Below are positions 43,933 to 53,394 of a stretch of 64,000 nucleotides of DNA, piece by piece. Location: contig CAWBFD010000004.1 of assembly GCA_963788115.1 (NCBI GenBank), forward strand, positions 1,302,001 to 1,366,000, in the 5' to 3' direction. Both the position numbers and the translations under genes were made by a program. Positions within the stretch are counted from its first letter, which is position 1. Each line of letters begins with the position of its first letter. The notes beneath the pieces are model-generated. The model made no database searches. It saw only the letters and a list, made by a program, of their open reading frames with translations, and was not told where the DNA came from. Origin of the DNA: CAWBFD01 sp963788115. GTDB taxonomy: Bacteria; Actinomycetota; Thermoleophilia; Solirubrobacterales; 70-9.

Positions 43933-43978
43933 CTGCTTGCCATGCAGAAGGTCGTGGGTTCGAATCCCATCAGCCGCT
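43933..43978 (+). repeat. attR core (46-bp direct repeat)
   Basis: Identical to 32539-32584. It carries the 3' 45 bases of tRNA-Gly plus one base, but no 5' half, so it is not a second tRNA gene. It also forms the left boundary of the second integrase remnant. Confidence 0.93.
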
Positions 43979-44005
43979 CTTAGGGGTTTCGGCTTGACCA
44001 TGCGG

Positions 44006-44995
44006 TTACCGCGCTGAGCCGTCGGGCTGCGGCTCCGGGGCCGACGCCACTACAACGCCACTACGCTGCGATCTGGCGTCGAGCCGCGCCCGGATCACCT
44101 GCTCGGAGTCCCGCGCCAGGTGCCCATCGGTGCGGTCGATCATCTCGACCGACGTGCCCATGACCCGGGCCAGCTCGAAGATCGAGAGTCCCGCCGCAAG
44201 CGCCTCGGTGGCGAACGTGTGGCGAAGCTGGTAGGGACCGCGCTTGGCGAGCCCGGCCGCTTCGAGCGCCGGGTACCAGTGGCGCGAGCGCCAGCCGTCG
44301 AGGCCGATGTGCCCGCCGCGGGCAGCGGGGAAGAGCAGCGGCGTGTCGAGCCTGGGCGGCAGCCGATCGATCGCCTCCAGCGCCCGGGCGCTCAGCGGAA
44401 CCCGCCGGCGCGAGCCCTCGGTTTTCGGATATGGGGTCGCGACGCGACGGGCGAAGCGGCGCTGAACCACGACCGCCGGACCCGAGCGGTCGAGATCGCG
44501 GCGCTCGAGCGCAATCCATTCGTTCGTCCGCAGGCCCGTCTCGGCGGCGAAGACGGCGAGCGGCCCGAACACCGGCCCCAGCTCGGCGTCGAGCGCGTCG
44601 ATCTCCTCCGGTGCAAACGGCTCGATCTCCTGTGCGTGCGGCTGCGGGTTCGGGCCGGCCTCGACAGCCGGGTTGCGGGCGATGTAGCGCCAGCGGACGG
44701 CGGCGCCGAGGACCTGCCGCAGCGCCCGCGTGAATTGGAACCGGGCGCCCTCGGGGAGCTCCGCCTGCCAGGTGGCTACATCGCCGGCGGCGCCCTCCAG
44801 CTCGGTCAGCGTCCACGCGCCGAACCGCTCTCGCGCTGAGCCGAGCCAATGGACGAACCCGTTTCGCGTTGTGTCAGGTGCCGACCAGGTCGCGGCGATT
44901 CGCGCGTTCTCCACCGCTATCGGCTCGAGGATGGCCTGATCGTCCGCATGGACGTTCTTGAACCGCCGGACCAGCAGTAGAGGGTCCGACCGCAC
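44006..44995 (-). pseudogene. tyrosine integrase remnant, catalytic Tyr replaced by Asp
   Basis: This 329-residue protein keeps the core and catalytic domains (AETGLRTNEWIALERR with Arg156, TPYPKTEGSRRRVPL, YQLRHTFATEAL with Arg258). The box that should read TYGHL is TDGHL, with Asp290 (codon GAT at 44126-44128) in place of the nucleophilic Tyr. The N-terminal AP2-like arm-binding domain present in the first integrase is missing. The protein therefore cannot cut DNA. Its stop lies 28 nt past attR, the position expected for the integrase of a second element integrated in tandem at the same tRNA. No third att copy is visible downstream. Confidence 0.82.
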
Positions 44996-45078
44996 CCTGC
45001 TCCCTCTCGCGTGAATCCGATCCGCGCGCCCGCTCCATCGCGCAGAGCGACAGCGGATGTCGCGGGCTGGAGTCCGGA

Positions 45079-45084
45079 TAGAGT
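45079..45084 (+). promoter_or_regulatory. -10 box (TAGAGT) before a methyltransferase gene
   Basis: TAGAGT ends 6 nt before ATG 45091, fitting a leaderless mRNA. Confidence 0.45.
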
Positions 45085-45090
45085 CGGTCT

Positions 45091-45870
45091 ATGGGCCAGA
45101 TCGTCTTCGACGAGGAGATGGCGCAGCAAGTCGAGGCCCTGTATCGGATCCGGGACGCCGCGGTCCGGCGTCGGCTGGTCCGCGAGAAGCTCGCAGCGCA
45201 ACCAGGTGAACGGATCCTGGACGTCGGCTGCGGCCCGGGCTTCTACTGCCTCGAGGTGGCAGAGGAGGTCGGGGAGCAGGGCTCAATCGTCGGTATAGAC
45301 AGCAGCGAGCCGATGCTGAGCCTGGCTGAGCGCCGCTGCGAAGGGCTTGTCCAGGTCGGCTTCAAGGAGGGCGACGCGCTGTCGCTGCCGGTCGAAGATG
45401 AAACCTTCGACGCCGGGTTCAGCGTCCAGGTGCTCGAGTACGTGCCCGATGCGACGGCGGCCCTGCGCGAGATCTTCCGCGCGATCAAGCCTGGCGGTCG
45501 GACTGTGATCTGGGACGTCGACTGGGACACGCTCTCGATGCAAAGCGCCGATCGCGAGCGTTGGGAGCGCGTCGACGCCGCCTGGGACACCCACGCCGCC
45601 CATGAATCCCTTCCCCGCACGCTCGCGCCGCGAATGCGAGAAGCCGGTTTCACCGATGTCCAGATGAGCGCCCACAATTTCTCAACGATCGAGCTCGACC
45701 CCGAGACCTACGGGGGCGCCCTGGTGGAACTCGGGTCCGCGACCTTCGCCGGCCTCGGCGCAAGCGAAGAGGACGTTGAAGGCTGGGTCGCCGAGCAGCG
45801 TGAGCTCGGGGAGGGAGACGAGTTCTACTTTTCCGTCACGCAGTTCTGCTTCACCGCGAAGCGGCCCTAG
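45091..45870 (+). CDS. class I SAM-dependent methyltransferase (UbiE/Coq5-like)
   Basis: This 259-residue protein has motif I ERILDVGCGPGFY (40-52), the post-I acidic residue in SIVGIDSSEPM, motif II in EDETFDAGFSVQVLEYV and motif III in IFRAIKPGGRTVIWDVDWD. The C-terminal 80 residues are a variable cap. It probably methylates a small molecule. The substrate is unknown. It stands alone downstream of the integrase remnant. Confidence 0.85.
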   Translation: MGQIVFDEEMAQQVEALYRIRDAAVRRRLVREKLAAQPGERILDVGCGPGFYCLEVAEEVGEQGSIVGIDSSEPMLSLAERRCEGLVQVGFKEGDALSLPVEDETFDAGFSVQVLEYVPDATAALREIFRAIKPGGRTVIWDVDWDTLSMQSADRERWERVDAAWDTHAAHESLPRTLAPRMREAGFTDVQMSAHNFSTIELDPETYGGALVELGSATFAGLGASEEDVEGWVAEQRELGEGDEFYFSVTQFCFTAKRP

Positions 45871-46289
45871 TTACCCGCCTGCGACGGGCTCGCGATCGCT
45901 CTCGCGTTGATCGGAGCGCGCTGCTCCTCGTCGCGCGAAGGAGCAGCTCCTGGAGCTTGAGACCGAGGGGCCGCTAGCGCAAATCCAGTCGCCCCGCTTT
46001 CTCCGGCTAGTAGCTATGTATCGCCGCCTGGATTGGCGCGCCTCTTTGGGATTCCCTGCGTCGCGGCCCCGGCACGAGACCCGCAGCCAAGGTCTAATCA
46101 CCGGCCCAAGGTTCGGCCCGTCTCGTTGATGCCGCTTCACTCGGCGGCGTCATCCGCGTTGCCGCCACCAAGTGGTCCCTTTCTCGGCACGCGGTCGCTC
46201 CTCTGTTCTTCCCCGCTCACATCGTCGGCCCTTGCGGCCTCGATTGCCGCGGTCGACTCGAGCCAGCCGATGATCGGGACGGGCTCGCC
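45871..46289. other. intergenic region, no recognised feature
   Basis: These 419 nt lie between the methyltransferase and the PKD fragment. The last part may include the missing signal sequence of the PKD protein out of frame. No RNA gene is seen. Confidence 0.4.
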
Positions 46290-46745
46290 GTGCTCCGACC
46301 TCAAGCGGCCCTCGATGGGGTCGCCGGCGGCTCGGCCGACAGCGACGGCACGATCGCCGGCTACAGCTGGGACTTCGGTGACGGGACGAGCGGTGGTGGC
46401 GAGACGGCCGGGCACACCTACGCCGCGTCCGGCACCTACACCGTGGCGCTGACGGTGACCGACAACGGAGGCGCCAGCGCCACCGACTTGCAGTCCATCA
46501 CCGTCATCGGCCTGACCGCGTGCGCCTACAAGGTCAAGCGCCTGCAGAAGGTCGACCTCTCCTGGAACGGCCCCAGCGGCGCGAGCTTTGAGGTCTACCG
46601 CGACGGCGGCAAGGTCGCGACCGTCACCGCCATCGCCTACACCGACACCCTCGGCGAGGCGGCCTCGGGCAGCCACAGCTACCGGGTGTGTCAAGCGGCG
46701 GTTCCGACCTCGACCTGTTCCAACAACGTCGCGGTGACGTTCTGA
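46290..46745 (+). pseudogene. PKD-domain secreted protein, truncated
   Basis: About 150 codons give a PKD domain (TIAGYSWDFGDGTSGGGETA, YTVALTVTDNGGASATDL) followed by a fibronectin-III-like domain (VDLSWNGPSGASFEVYRDGG, SYRVCQAAVPTSTC). No signal peptide or good start precedes them, so the N-terminus is missing or frame-broken. PKD and Fn3 domains occur in extracellular binding modules. Confidence 0.65.
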
Positions 46746-46913
46746 TGAAGCGCTTTCTTAGCTCCGTGTGCTTCAGAGCAGGCGGATGGAATGATGGACT
46801 CGAACCGAACGCCTAAGCGCCACGCGCGCGCATCGGCCCTCGGGCGATGCGGCGGCGAACGTGGAGAGGCACCCGTGTCTTCGACCGTAGTCCCCGAACC
46901 GGAGGAGTTCACC

Positions 46914-48054
46914 ATGGATGGAGTAGCAGCCATGAGCAAGAAGATCGTAGGACTGGCGTCTTTTGTCCTTGCCCTGATGCTGGTCGTCGTCGCGGCCGGC
47001 ACCCAGGGAGCTGTAGGCCCGGCTAGCCCGGATCAGCAAGTCCCCGGGACGTGCGACCCCGCAAAGCAAGGGTGTTTCACGCTGGAGTCGACGATGGCCT
47101 TCACCAGCACGCGCGACAACCCCACGTTGGTGCCCCCACTCAACGCTGCCGAGATCTACCTGATGAACCCGGACGGCAGCAACGTCCGGCGACTGACGAA
47201 CAACCTGGACGGCGACGGCTTCCCGACCCTCTCGCCGGACGGGAAGAAGATCGTCTTCGACAGCAACCGCAACCGAGCCGCCGGAGAACCCCTCAACACC
47301 TCGGACCTGTTCTTGATGAACGCGGACGGCAGCGCGGACAACCCGGACGGTAGTGACGAGCCCCCGCACCTGACCCGGGGAGGCTCCCCCACCTGGTCTC
47401 CGGATGGGAAGCACATCGCATTCCACCGCTCGGCGTCGGGCACGGCGTTGCCGGTCCTGCCCTTCCCGGGCGCCGCCACGGCGGACAGCGACATCTTCGT
47501 CGCGAACGTTGACGACCTGCTCTCGGGCACCGATCAGCCCCGGAACATCACGAACAGCTCCGGGGTAATCGACGACGACCCGGACTGGTCACCCGACGGG
47601 CAAAGGATCGTCTACACGCGCGCACCCTGACACCGATGTTCCCCAGTTCGCCAATACGGCGGAGATCTACGTGATCAACGCCGATGGGACCGGGGCGCCC
47701 GGGCGGCTGACGGACAACACCGAAGAGGAGCGCGGTCCTGCATGGTCCCCGGACGGCGCACGAATCGCGTTCGCCTGCCGGGTCGGGGGCGGTACCGCCG
47801 ACTTCGAGATCTGCGTGATGAACGCGGACGGCACCGGGGTCGTGCAGCTGACCGACAATACCGTCGCCGATTTGACGCCCACCTTCTCACCCGACGGTCA
47901 GCGGATCCTGTTCCACAGGGTGGTCGTCGCCACGCAGCAGCTGTTCACGATGAACGCGGACGGCACGCAGCAGACGCAACTGACCACCCCTCCGGGAAGC
48001 AACACCCTCGCGAACTGGGGCGAGCTTAGGGTGCACGAGGAGCCAGCCCCGTAG
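46914..48054 (+). pseudogene. secreted TolB-like PD40 propeller, one frame break
   Basis: ATG 46914 follows ggaggagttcacc. A signal peptide ([20 protein letters not shown]) leads to PD40 blades: [47 protein letters not shown] and [14 protein letters not shown]. There a one-base shift (about 47615-47629) is needed to continue into AEIYVINADGTGAPGRLTDN, AWSPDGARIAFAC and TFSPDGQRILFHR. The product would be a six- or seven-bladed extracellular propeller like TolB. It could bind envelope proteins or surface polymers. The break may be an artefact. Confidence 0.75.
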
Positions 48055-48316
48055 GAGGTAGAGGCAAGTGGGTCGCAAGACGACATCCGTGGCCACGTTC
48101 GCGATCGCGGGGGCGAGCGAGTGAGGTTGTGCGTCGAGCCCGGCTGCGTCGAGGCTGCGGTCTCCCGCGGCAGATGTCCGGCGCATCGCCGAGGGCGATC
48201 CAAGACGGCGGCGAGGTTTGGTCGCTCGCGAACCTTCAATCGCTCTGCCATCGGCACCACTCGCAGATCAGCCGGGCTGAGCAACTGCGGGGATGGAGCG
48301 TCAGATGAGCGAGGGC

Positions 48317-48733
48317 CTACTCCCGCAGCCCGGCGGCTTCGAGGGCCTTTCTTCGATCCGTGAAGGCCTGTACCCGGCTGACGCGATTTCCGGAAACGTG
48401 AACCAGCCAGGCGGCTTGCGGGACTTCGAGGGGTACCTCCCCTCGCATGCCCTGCGCACGCCAAGAGCCCAGGATGAGAACCCTGTCGCCCTCCAAGTCT
48501 CGGAACTGCTCGGGTTTCAGCTCGTAGGCCGTCCAGTCCCGCCTCATTTCTTTCATCCACCGCCGTACCCCCTGCTCGCCTCGGTACCCCGTTCCCCCTT
48601 CGAGGATGGTTGTGATGGGGATGAATTCGACGTCGGGGTCGAGCACGTCGTAGAGGTCGCGGGTGTCTTCGCTAAAGGTCCGATTGAAGCCCCGGAAGGC
48701 CCGGCGGGCGACCTCGACGTTCTCCTGCGACAT
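48317..48733 (-). CDS. SnoaL-like protein, tandem copy 1
   Basis: This 138-residue NTF2-fold protein starts MSQENVEVARRAFRGF and ends RRKALEAAGLRE. The conserved pocket residues are in LYDVLDPDVEFIPI and RDWTAYELKPEQF. The start overlaps the end of the previous gene's spacer (TAGGAGATG). It is the last gene of a three-gene tandem array with 3-nt gaps, so all are co-translated. Ligand and reaction are unknown. Confidence 0.8.
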   Translation of the reverse strand: MSQENVEVARRAFRGFNRTFSEDTRDLYDVLDPDVEFIPITTILEGGTGYRGEQGVRRWMKEMRRDWTAYELKPEQFRDLEGDRVLILGSWRAQGMRGEVPLEVPQAAWLVHVSGNRVSRVQAFTDRRKALEAAGLRE

Positions 48734-48736
48734 CTC

Positions 48737-49153
48737 CTATTCCGAAAGCCCAATCGCTGCGAGCGCCTCCGCCTTGGTCCGATACTCGCGGCGTTCGATG
48801 CCCATGCCGTCGCAAAATCGCCAGAGCCACACCATGGGCTTGTCGAAGGCTTGGATGTCCTCGAGCCGCAGACCGCTCGAGCGCCCCTTCCCTCGCGCCC
48901 GTCCGACGACCACGAGGTACTCGCCCGCGTCGATGTATTCCTCGATCTCGACCTCGTAGTCATCCCACACGTCGTCCCAGAAAGTGACGTACTCCCGGTA
49001 GCCGTCGCGGCCTCGATAGACACGCGCGTTGGGCTCGTCCTCGCGTGGGAACAGCTCGATATCTGGGTGGATGAACTCGAGCTCGCCCTCTATGTCACCG
49101 GCGGCGACTCTCTCGTACAACCGGCGCACGATCTCGATGTTCTCCTGCGACAT
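48737..49153 (-). CDS. SnoaL-like protein, tandem copy 2
   Basis: This 138-residue protein (MSQENIEIVRRLYERVAAGD, then FIHPDIELFPR and VTFWDDVWDDYEVEIEEYID) belongs to the same family. Its C-terminus reads EALAAIGLSE. It lies 3 nt from both neighbours. Divergence from copies 1 and 3 suggests different ligands rather than recent duplication. Confidence 0.8.
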   Translation of the reverse strand: MSQENIEIVRRLYERVAAGDIEGELEFIHPDIELFPREDEPNARVYRGRDGYREYVTFWDDVWDDYEVEIEEYIDAGEYLVVVGRARGKGRSSGLRLEDIQAFDKPMVWLWRFCDGMGIERREYRTKAEALAAIGLSE

Positions 49154-49156
49154 CGC

Positions 49157-49561
49157 CTACTCCCGCAGCCCGGCGGCTTCGAGGGCTTCGTTCTTGGATC
49201 GAAAGCCAAGGATCGCTCGGACGACCTTTCCCTCGCGGAACTCGTAGAGGTCGACCTGGTGGACGTCAATCGAGATGCCGCTCGTCTTGCCCTGTCCCTG
49301 CCAATGGGCCGCGCAGATCACTGCGTTCGAGGCGTCGATGTATTCCTCGGTGTCGACCTGCAGCTTGTCGAAGGCATCGACCCAGAGGCCCAGTGTCTGT
49401 CGAATCGCTTCAACGCCCTCAACCGTGACCGGCTGATCAGGAGCGTTCTGCAGGTCTTGCAGCACGGCATCTGGTGCGAAGGACTCCACGGCGCTGTCGA
49501 AATCTCCGCGGTTCAGAGCAGCAATAGCCCGTTTCGTCGCCTCGACGTTCTCCCGCGACAT
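49157..49561 (-). CDS. SnoaL-like protein, tandem copy 3
   Basis: This 134-residue protein (MSRENVEATKRAIAALNRGD, LGLWVDAFDKLQVDTEEYID, KNEALEAAGLRE) is the first gene of the tandem array. It has the same N-terminal MSxENVE motif and the C-terminal AALxAAG helix as the others. The 3' ends of such genes are also found as relics elsewhere in the window. Confidence 0.8.
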   Translation of the reverse strand: MSRENVEATKRAIAALNRGDFDSAVESFAPDAVLQDLQNAPDQPVTVEGVEAIRQTLGLWVDAFDKLQVDTEEYIDASNAVICAAHWQGQGKTSGISIDVHQVDLYEFREGKVVRAILGFRSKNEALEAAGLRE

Positions 49562-49971
49562 CGCCCGCTAAGTATCTCGCCCCCGGCAGGGAAGTGGGAA
49601 AGGGACAAGACCGTCCGACGGGCACCTGCCGCCACCACATCTTCGGCGTCGCTGCGGGTTCGGGGGTGCCGCTACGACACCTAGGGGGGCGGGATAAACG
49701 GGGTCCGGCCTCGTCCCCACACCTGATAGTTCCCCTGCTCAGCGCGCGAAACCGCCCACGATGACCCCAGAACACGATGCCCTATGACGGCACCGCGCCT
49801 CGTTCGTCCCGTTCCGATATCTCGCGGGAAGGGGAGGGTGGAGATCGCGTGAGCCTCGTTTCAAAATACCCCCGACCAGGCTCTGTGGGAGAGAAAACAA
49901 AGTCGAAACGCCCCCGGGAAATGGGAACCCCCCGACCCCGAACCCCAGGAACACCCCAAGAGGATTAAGAC
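49562..49971. other. intergenic region, no recognised feature
   Basis: These 410 nt lie between the SnoaL array and the hypothetical gene at 49972. I see no coding pattern, RNA gene or clear hairpin. Confidence 0.4.
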
Positions 49972-50364
49972 ATGACTGCTGATATCGAACGTGAACTCGA
50001 ACGGGTGGCTATGCGAGAGCCCGCGTCAGGGCGCGAGGCATTGGCAAAGGTGACAGCTCTCCGGACCCTCGAGAAGCTACGCCGGCCACGCGGGGGCCAG
50101 CTTCCCCCCGAGGTCGAGCGGCTGTTCGATGAGACCCGCGACCCCGACGAGCTCGTCCGCAGCGATGACTGGCATGCGACCGGGGGAGTGATGCAAGGGC
50201 TGGATTGTTACGACACCGTAGAGGAGCGGCGGCGGCACTATCTGGCGTTGCGCGACGAGGGGATGCTCCCCATGCAGGCCCATTCGAGGAACCTTCGGGA
50301 CCGGTGGAGCCTTTTCCCTCACGGCAGGTTCGAACGTCGAAACGGCACCATTCAGCTTGGGTGA
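49972..50364 (+). CDS. hypothetical protein, 130 residues
   Basis: This is a mostly helical, charged protein (MTADIERELERVAMREPASG then REALAKVTALRTLEKLRRPR). It ends in a basic HGRFERRNGTIQLG. The ATG follows gaggat 5 nt upstream. No family is recognised. Confidence 0.5.
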   Translation: MTADIERELERVAMREPASGREALAKVTALRTLEKLRRPRGGQLPPEVERLFDETRDPDELVRSDDWHATGGVMQGLDCYDTVEERRRHYLALRDEGMLPMQAHSRNLRDRWSLFPHGRFERRNGTIQLG

Positions 50365-50922
50365 ACAGCAGCAGGATAGTCCGAGCCACGAATATGGACT
50401 GGTCATCTTTCGCCCTCTCTGCCTCGCAGGCTTGGAGCCTGCAGTACTGCGAAATCGCACGCTTGGTGAAGGGTTAGAAGCGAGCACAAACAACGCTCGG
50501 AGTCGCGGGGAGGCGTGGACACCACCCGTGCAACTTGGTGTCGCACTTTCGATACAAGGCGACACCCGGGCGTGTCCGCCCGCAAAAGCCTTCGTCCGCG
50601 GCCCGCTGCGCTAGCGACTCGCTTTTGCAACGGCCTGAGCCCTGTGGTCCGTCCGCGCACCGCGCGGGACCAAACGCCGTGCGCCACGCCGAGCAGTCAG
50701 CGACCGCCGTCGCCGGGCTCGAACTCGACACCCGCGACGCTTCGACCGTGCTCGCGAGCCTCCCCGAAGACTCCTACCGAAACCCATCCGCGTCCTCCTC
50801 CATCGAGCCCGTCCCCCCGGCCTTATCCCCCATAGAAAGGCCCCGTCTTTCGATCCTCGGCGAAACCATAAACGAGCGAGATTTCAAATGTCAATTGCGA
50901 TTTTCCGTGCAGCTGTCGGGTC
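50365..50922. other. gene-free stretch with a relic of a PD40 gene end
   Basis: No gene is seen. Bases 50587-50614 (gccttcgtccgcggcccgct and gcgctag) match the 3' end of the PD40 gene at 12630-12656 (VFVRGPLR-stop) and form another isolated gene-end relic. An imperfect GC-rich hairpin lies near 50650-50676. Confidence 0.45.
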
Positions 50923-50969
50923 GGGGATCGGGGGCGGATGGCGGCCCCGATCCCCGGTGCGGACCGGGG
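50923..50969 (-). terminator. double hairpin downstream of the Vgb-like gene
   Basis: GGGGATCGGGG (50923-50933) pairs perfectly with CCCCGATCCCC (50945-50955). A second hairpin, CCCCGGT/ACCGGGG (50952-50969), overlaps it by 4 bases, so only one can form at a time. Both lie within 55 nt downstream of the Vgb-like stop in the minus-strand sense. Confidence 0.65.
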
Positions 50970-50974
50970 CCGCG

Positions 50975-53086
50975 TCAGAGACTGAAACCGCCTCCCGCGG
51001 TCACGAGCTGCGTGTACGGCAGCCTGATGTGGTTCTCGCCCGAGGGCGAGGGCAGCGACAGCAGGGTGTTGATGATGTCGGTCAGCGCCCCGCAGCCGCG
51101 TGCCTCGGGCACCGTGAAGGTGTCGTCGACGAGCGTGCCCTGGCCGATCAGTAGGAACTTGTCGCTGCCCAACCCGTCCTGGACGATGGCGGAGTCACCC
51201 GCAAGGAGCACGCCGATGTCGCCCTCCTCGTCGGGGATGCCGCCGAGGTTCTGCACGATCGGCCCGATCACGCAGCCACCTGCCGGGTTTCCCGGCTGGC
51301 TCACGAACAGATCGATCGGCACCGTGACCGTGAGCGGCACCAGGGCATTCAGCGCCGGCGGGCCCGCGAGGCCGACCCGGGTCACCGCCGGGGTACCCGA
51401 GACCTCGACGTCGAGCGGCTTCGACTCGAGCATCGGCCCGAAGGCGGGCGGCACCAGCGGGGCGGCGTCCAGCCCGCTGAGCCCAGCCGTCAGCTTCAGA
51501 GTCTCCGGCGGCAGGATCTGATGCAGGGCGTCGCCGATGTCGAAGGTGCTGCCGGTGAGGTTCACCTGCTGCTGGCAGAGGAGAATCTCGGGCTTATCGC
51601 ACCGCCCTTGCTGCTCGAACGGGGGCTTCGCCTCGCCGTCGCTGGGGTTCGGTGGGCCGGCCGGCGCCTTGTTCGGGTCGAGCTGGCCGATCTTGCCGGT
51701 GCCGGTCTCGGTGAAGTAGATCTTCCCGTCGTCACCCTTGACGATGTCGAACGGCATCGACCCCAGCGTGTCGAGCGGGTACTCCGTGAACTGGCCCGAG
51801 GCCGGGTCGTAGCGCCCGATGTTGTCCGCGGCCGCCTCCGTGAACCAGAGCGAGCCGTCGTCGGCGAACGTGATCCCGACCGGCTGGGAGTCCGCTGTCG
51901 GGATCCTGAACTCGACGACCTGCGGGTTCGGCGCGTTCGGGTCGATCCGCCCGATCGTGTTCCCGCGCGGGGTCGTGAACCAGAGCCGCCCGGCAGCATC
52001 TTCAGTCATGTAGCCGCCCAACGCGTCCGGGTCGGCGAGCGGGAACAGCTCGGTCTCGCCGGTGTCGGGATCGAGCCGTCCGACCGCGGGCGTACTACCC
52101 GTAAACGAGGTATCGGGGGTCGTGAACCAGACGGCGTCGTCGCCGCCCGCGGCGATCCCGTAGGGGGAGATGACCGCGTCCGGGAAGTCCGGATCCGAGA
52201 GGGGGAACGAGGTCACATCGCCCTGCGGCGTAACCCGAATCAGTGCTCCCTGCCCGAACGTCGACTGCTTCGTCAACCACAGGTTGCCGTCGGAGCCGAC
52301 GGCGATCTTGCTGCCGAGCCCCACGTCCTCCCCGAGATCGAACGCGGTCACGTCTCCGGTCGCCGGGTCGATCCGGCGCACGAAGCGCGCACCGCCAAAG
52401 AGGCCATCGGTCATGGGCGTCGCCCAGATCGCGTCGTCGGGACCGGTGACGACGTCGTCGAGCGGGTGTCCCGTGTTGGCCGACGGAGCCCCGGCGGGCC
52501 TCGGGATGTGGTGCATCGAATACTGGCCGTCGGTGGTCAGCTCCCCGAGTGAGTTCGCGCCCGCTCCGCTCTGCGCGAACCAGAGCTTGCCGTCGGGCCC
52601 GACGTCGATCCCGGTCGGATAGGCGGCCGACGTCTCGAGGTCGAATTCCTTGACCGGCTTCGCGCACTGCGGGTCGTCCTCGGCGAGGACGGCGGAGGCG
52701 CTCGCCTTCTTGCCCGATCCCGAGGCCTTCACCTTGACCTTCAAGGAGGCGCAGTCCTCCAATGCCGCGGTGCCGGCGCCGGTCAGCGCCAGGCTCAGGG
52801 TGCCGCTCTTCGGGTTCTTCTTGGTCGTCTTCTTCGCGAAGTTGACCTTGGCGCCGCCGTCGGGGGTGGCGCTCGCCGAGACCGAGAGCTTCGAGATCCC
52901 CTTCGCCTTGTAGGAGACCTTGAGCGCCCCCTGGTTCAGCGCCTGGGTCTGCGACTTGGTCGCGACCTTGACCGAGAGCTTCTTCTTCGCCGCGCTTGCA
53001 CCGGGCGGGACTACAAGCAGGGTCAAGGCACCCAGGGCCGCCAGCGCGATTAGCCCGCTCCCCCGTGAACGTCGAACCCTGTACAT
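50975..53086 (-). CDS. secreted virginiamycin B lyase-like beta-propeller protein
   Basis: This 703-residue protein has a signal peptide (LIALAALGALTLLVVPPGAS, ending ASA), a Lys/Ala-rich N-terminal region (SVKVATKSQTQALNQGALKV), then six or seven propeller blades of the Vgb/SMP-30 type (GIDVGPDGKLWFAQSGAG, KIAVGSDGNLWLTKQ, GITFADDGSLWFTEAAADNI). A C-terminal region about 200 residues long and not recognised follows. The substrate is unlikely to be streptogramin. Such propellers often bind or cleave unknown extracellular substrates. ATG 53086 follows gaggaggag. A TTGACA promoter lies upstream and a terminator downstream, so it is monocistronic. Confidence 0.82.
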   Translation of the reverse strand: MYRVRRSRGSGLIALAALGALTLLVVPPGASAAKKKLSVKVATKSQTQALNQGALKVSYKAKGISKLSVSASATPDGGAKVNFAKKTTKKNPKSGTLSLALTGAGTAALEDCASLKVKVKASGSGKKASASAVLAEDDPQCAKPVKEFDLETSAAYPTGIDVGPDGKLWFAQSGAGANSLGELTTDGQYSMHHIPRPAGAPSANTGHPLDDVVTGPDDAIWATPMTDGLFGGARFVRRIDPATGDVTAFDLGEDVGLGSKIAVGSDGNLWLTKQSTFGQGALIRVTPQGDVTSFPLSDPDFPDAVISPYGIAAGGDDAVWFTTPDTSFTGSTPAVGRLDPDTGETELFPLADPDALGGYMTEDAAGRLWFTTPRGNTIGRIDPNAPNPQVVEFRIPTADSQPVGITFADDGSLWFTEAAADNIGRYDPASGQFTEYPLDTLGSMPFDIVKGDDGKIYFTETGTGKIGQLDPNKAPAGPPNPSDGEAKPPFEQQGRCDKPEILLCQQQVNLTGSTFDIGDALHQILPPETLKLTAGLSGLDAAPLVPPAFGPMLESKPLDVEVSGTPAVTRVGLAGPPALNALVPLTVTVPIDLFVSQPGNPAGGCVIGPIVQNLGGIPDEEGDIGVLLAGDSAIVQDGLGSDKFLLIGQGTLVDDTFTVPEARGCGALTDIINTLLSLPSPSGENHIRLPYTQLVTAGGGFSL

Positions 53087-53160
53087 CGAACTCCTCCTCG
53101 CTGTGCGTGGCGCTTGCGGCGCGGTCTCTCCCCGAACACGTCTGTTTACTAGACCCCGGA

Positions 53161-53190
53161 AAGATAAACGGAATCATTTGCCTATGTCAA
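53161..53190 (-). promoter_or_regulatory. sigma70-type promoter of the Vgb-like gene
   Basis: In the minus-strand sense TTGACA (complement of 53185-53190) and TATCTT (complement of 53161-53166) are spaced by 18 nt, about 75 nt upstream of the ATG. This is one of the few full -35/-10 promoters in the window. Confidence 0.6.
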
Positions 53191-53394
53191 GAGGGACTTT
53201 GCGGAGGCGGGGCTCGCCTGGCTTCAGCCCGGCCACGTCCACCTTGTGGGTGAGGCGCCCGTCGCATCCGCGGCGCCGAGGTTATGAGCGACCGCAGTCC
53301 GCGCCGCGCCTTAAGCCTCGCCCTAGACTCGATCTGCCCTGCGGACTGATGTTCAGCCGAACGCGACGCGGTCGGGAGGCTCGTAGGCGAGGCC

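Larger units (their letters stand above)
32539..43978. mobile_element. 11.4-kb integrative phage-satellite-like element in tRNA-Gly
   Basis: The element is bounded by identical 46-bp repeats (32539-32584 and 43933-43978) covering the anticodon arm through the 3' end of tRNA-Gly. It encodes integrase next to attL, excisionase, RepA-like ATPase, a protease-capsid fusion, portal, large terminase, HNH nuclease and a cargo segment next to attR. No tail, tape-measure, lysis or recognisable small terminase genes are present. The content and size resemble the mycobacterial phiRv1/phiRv2 elements and capsid-forming phage-inducible islands, which package themselves and borrow helper tails. Whether it is mobile is unknown. 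Its head and integration genes have no visible frame breaks. Confidence 0.88.

Noticed and set aside
43933..43978. A second tRNA-Gly gene
   Set aside because: Only the 3' half is present, without acceptor 5' strand or D arm. It is the attR copy.
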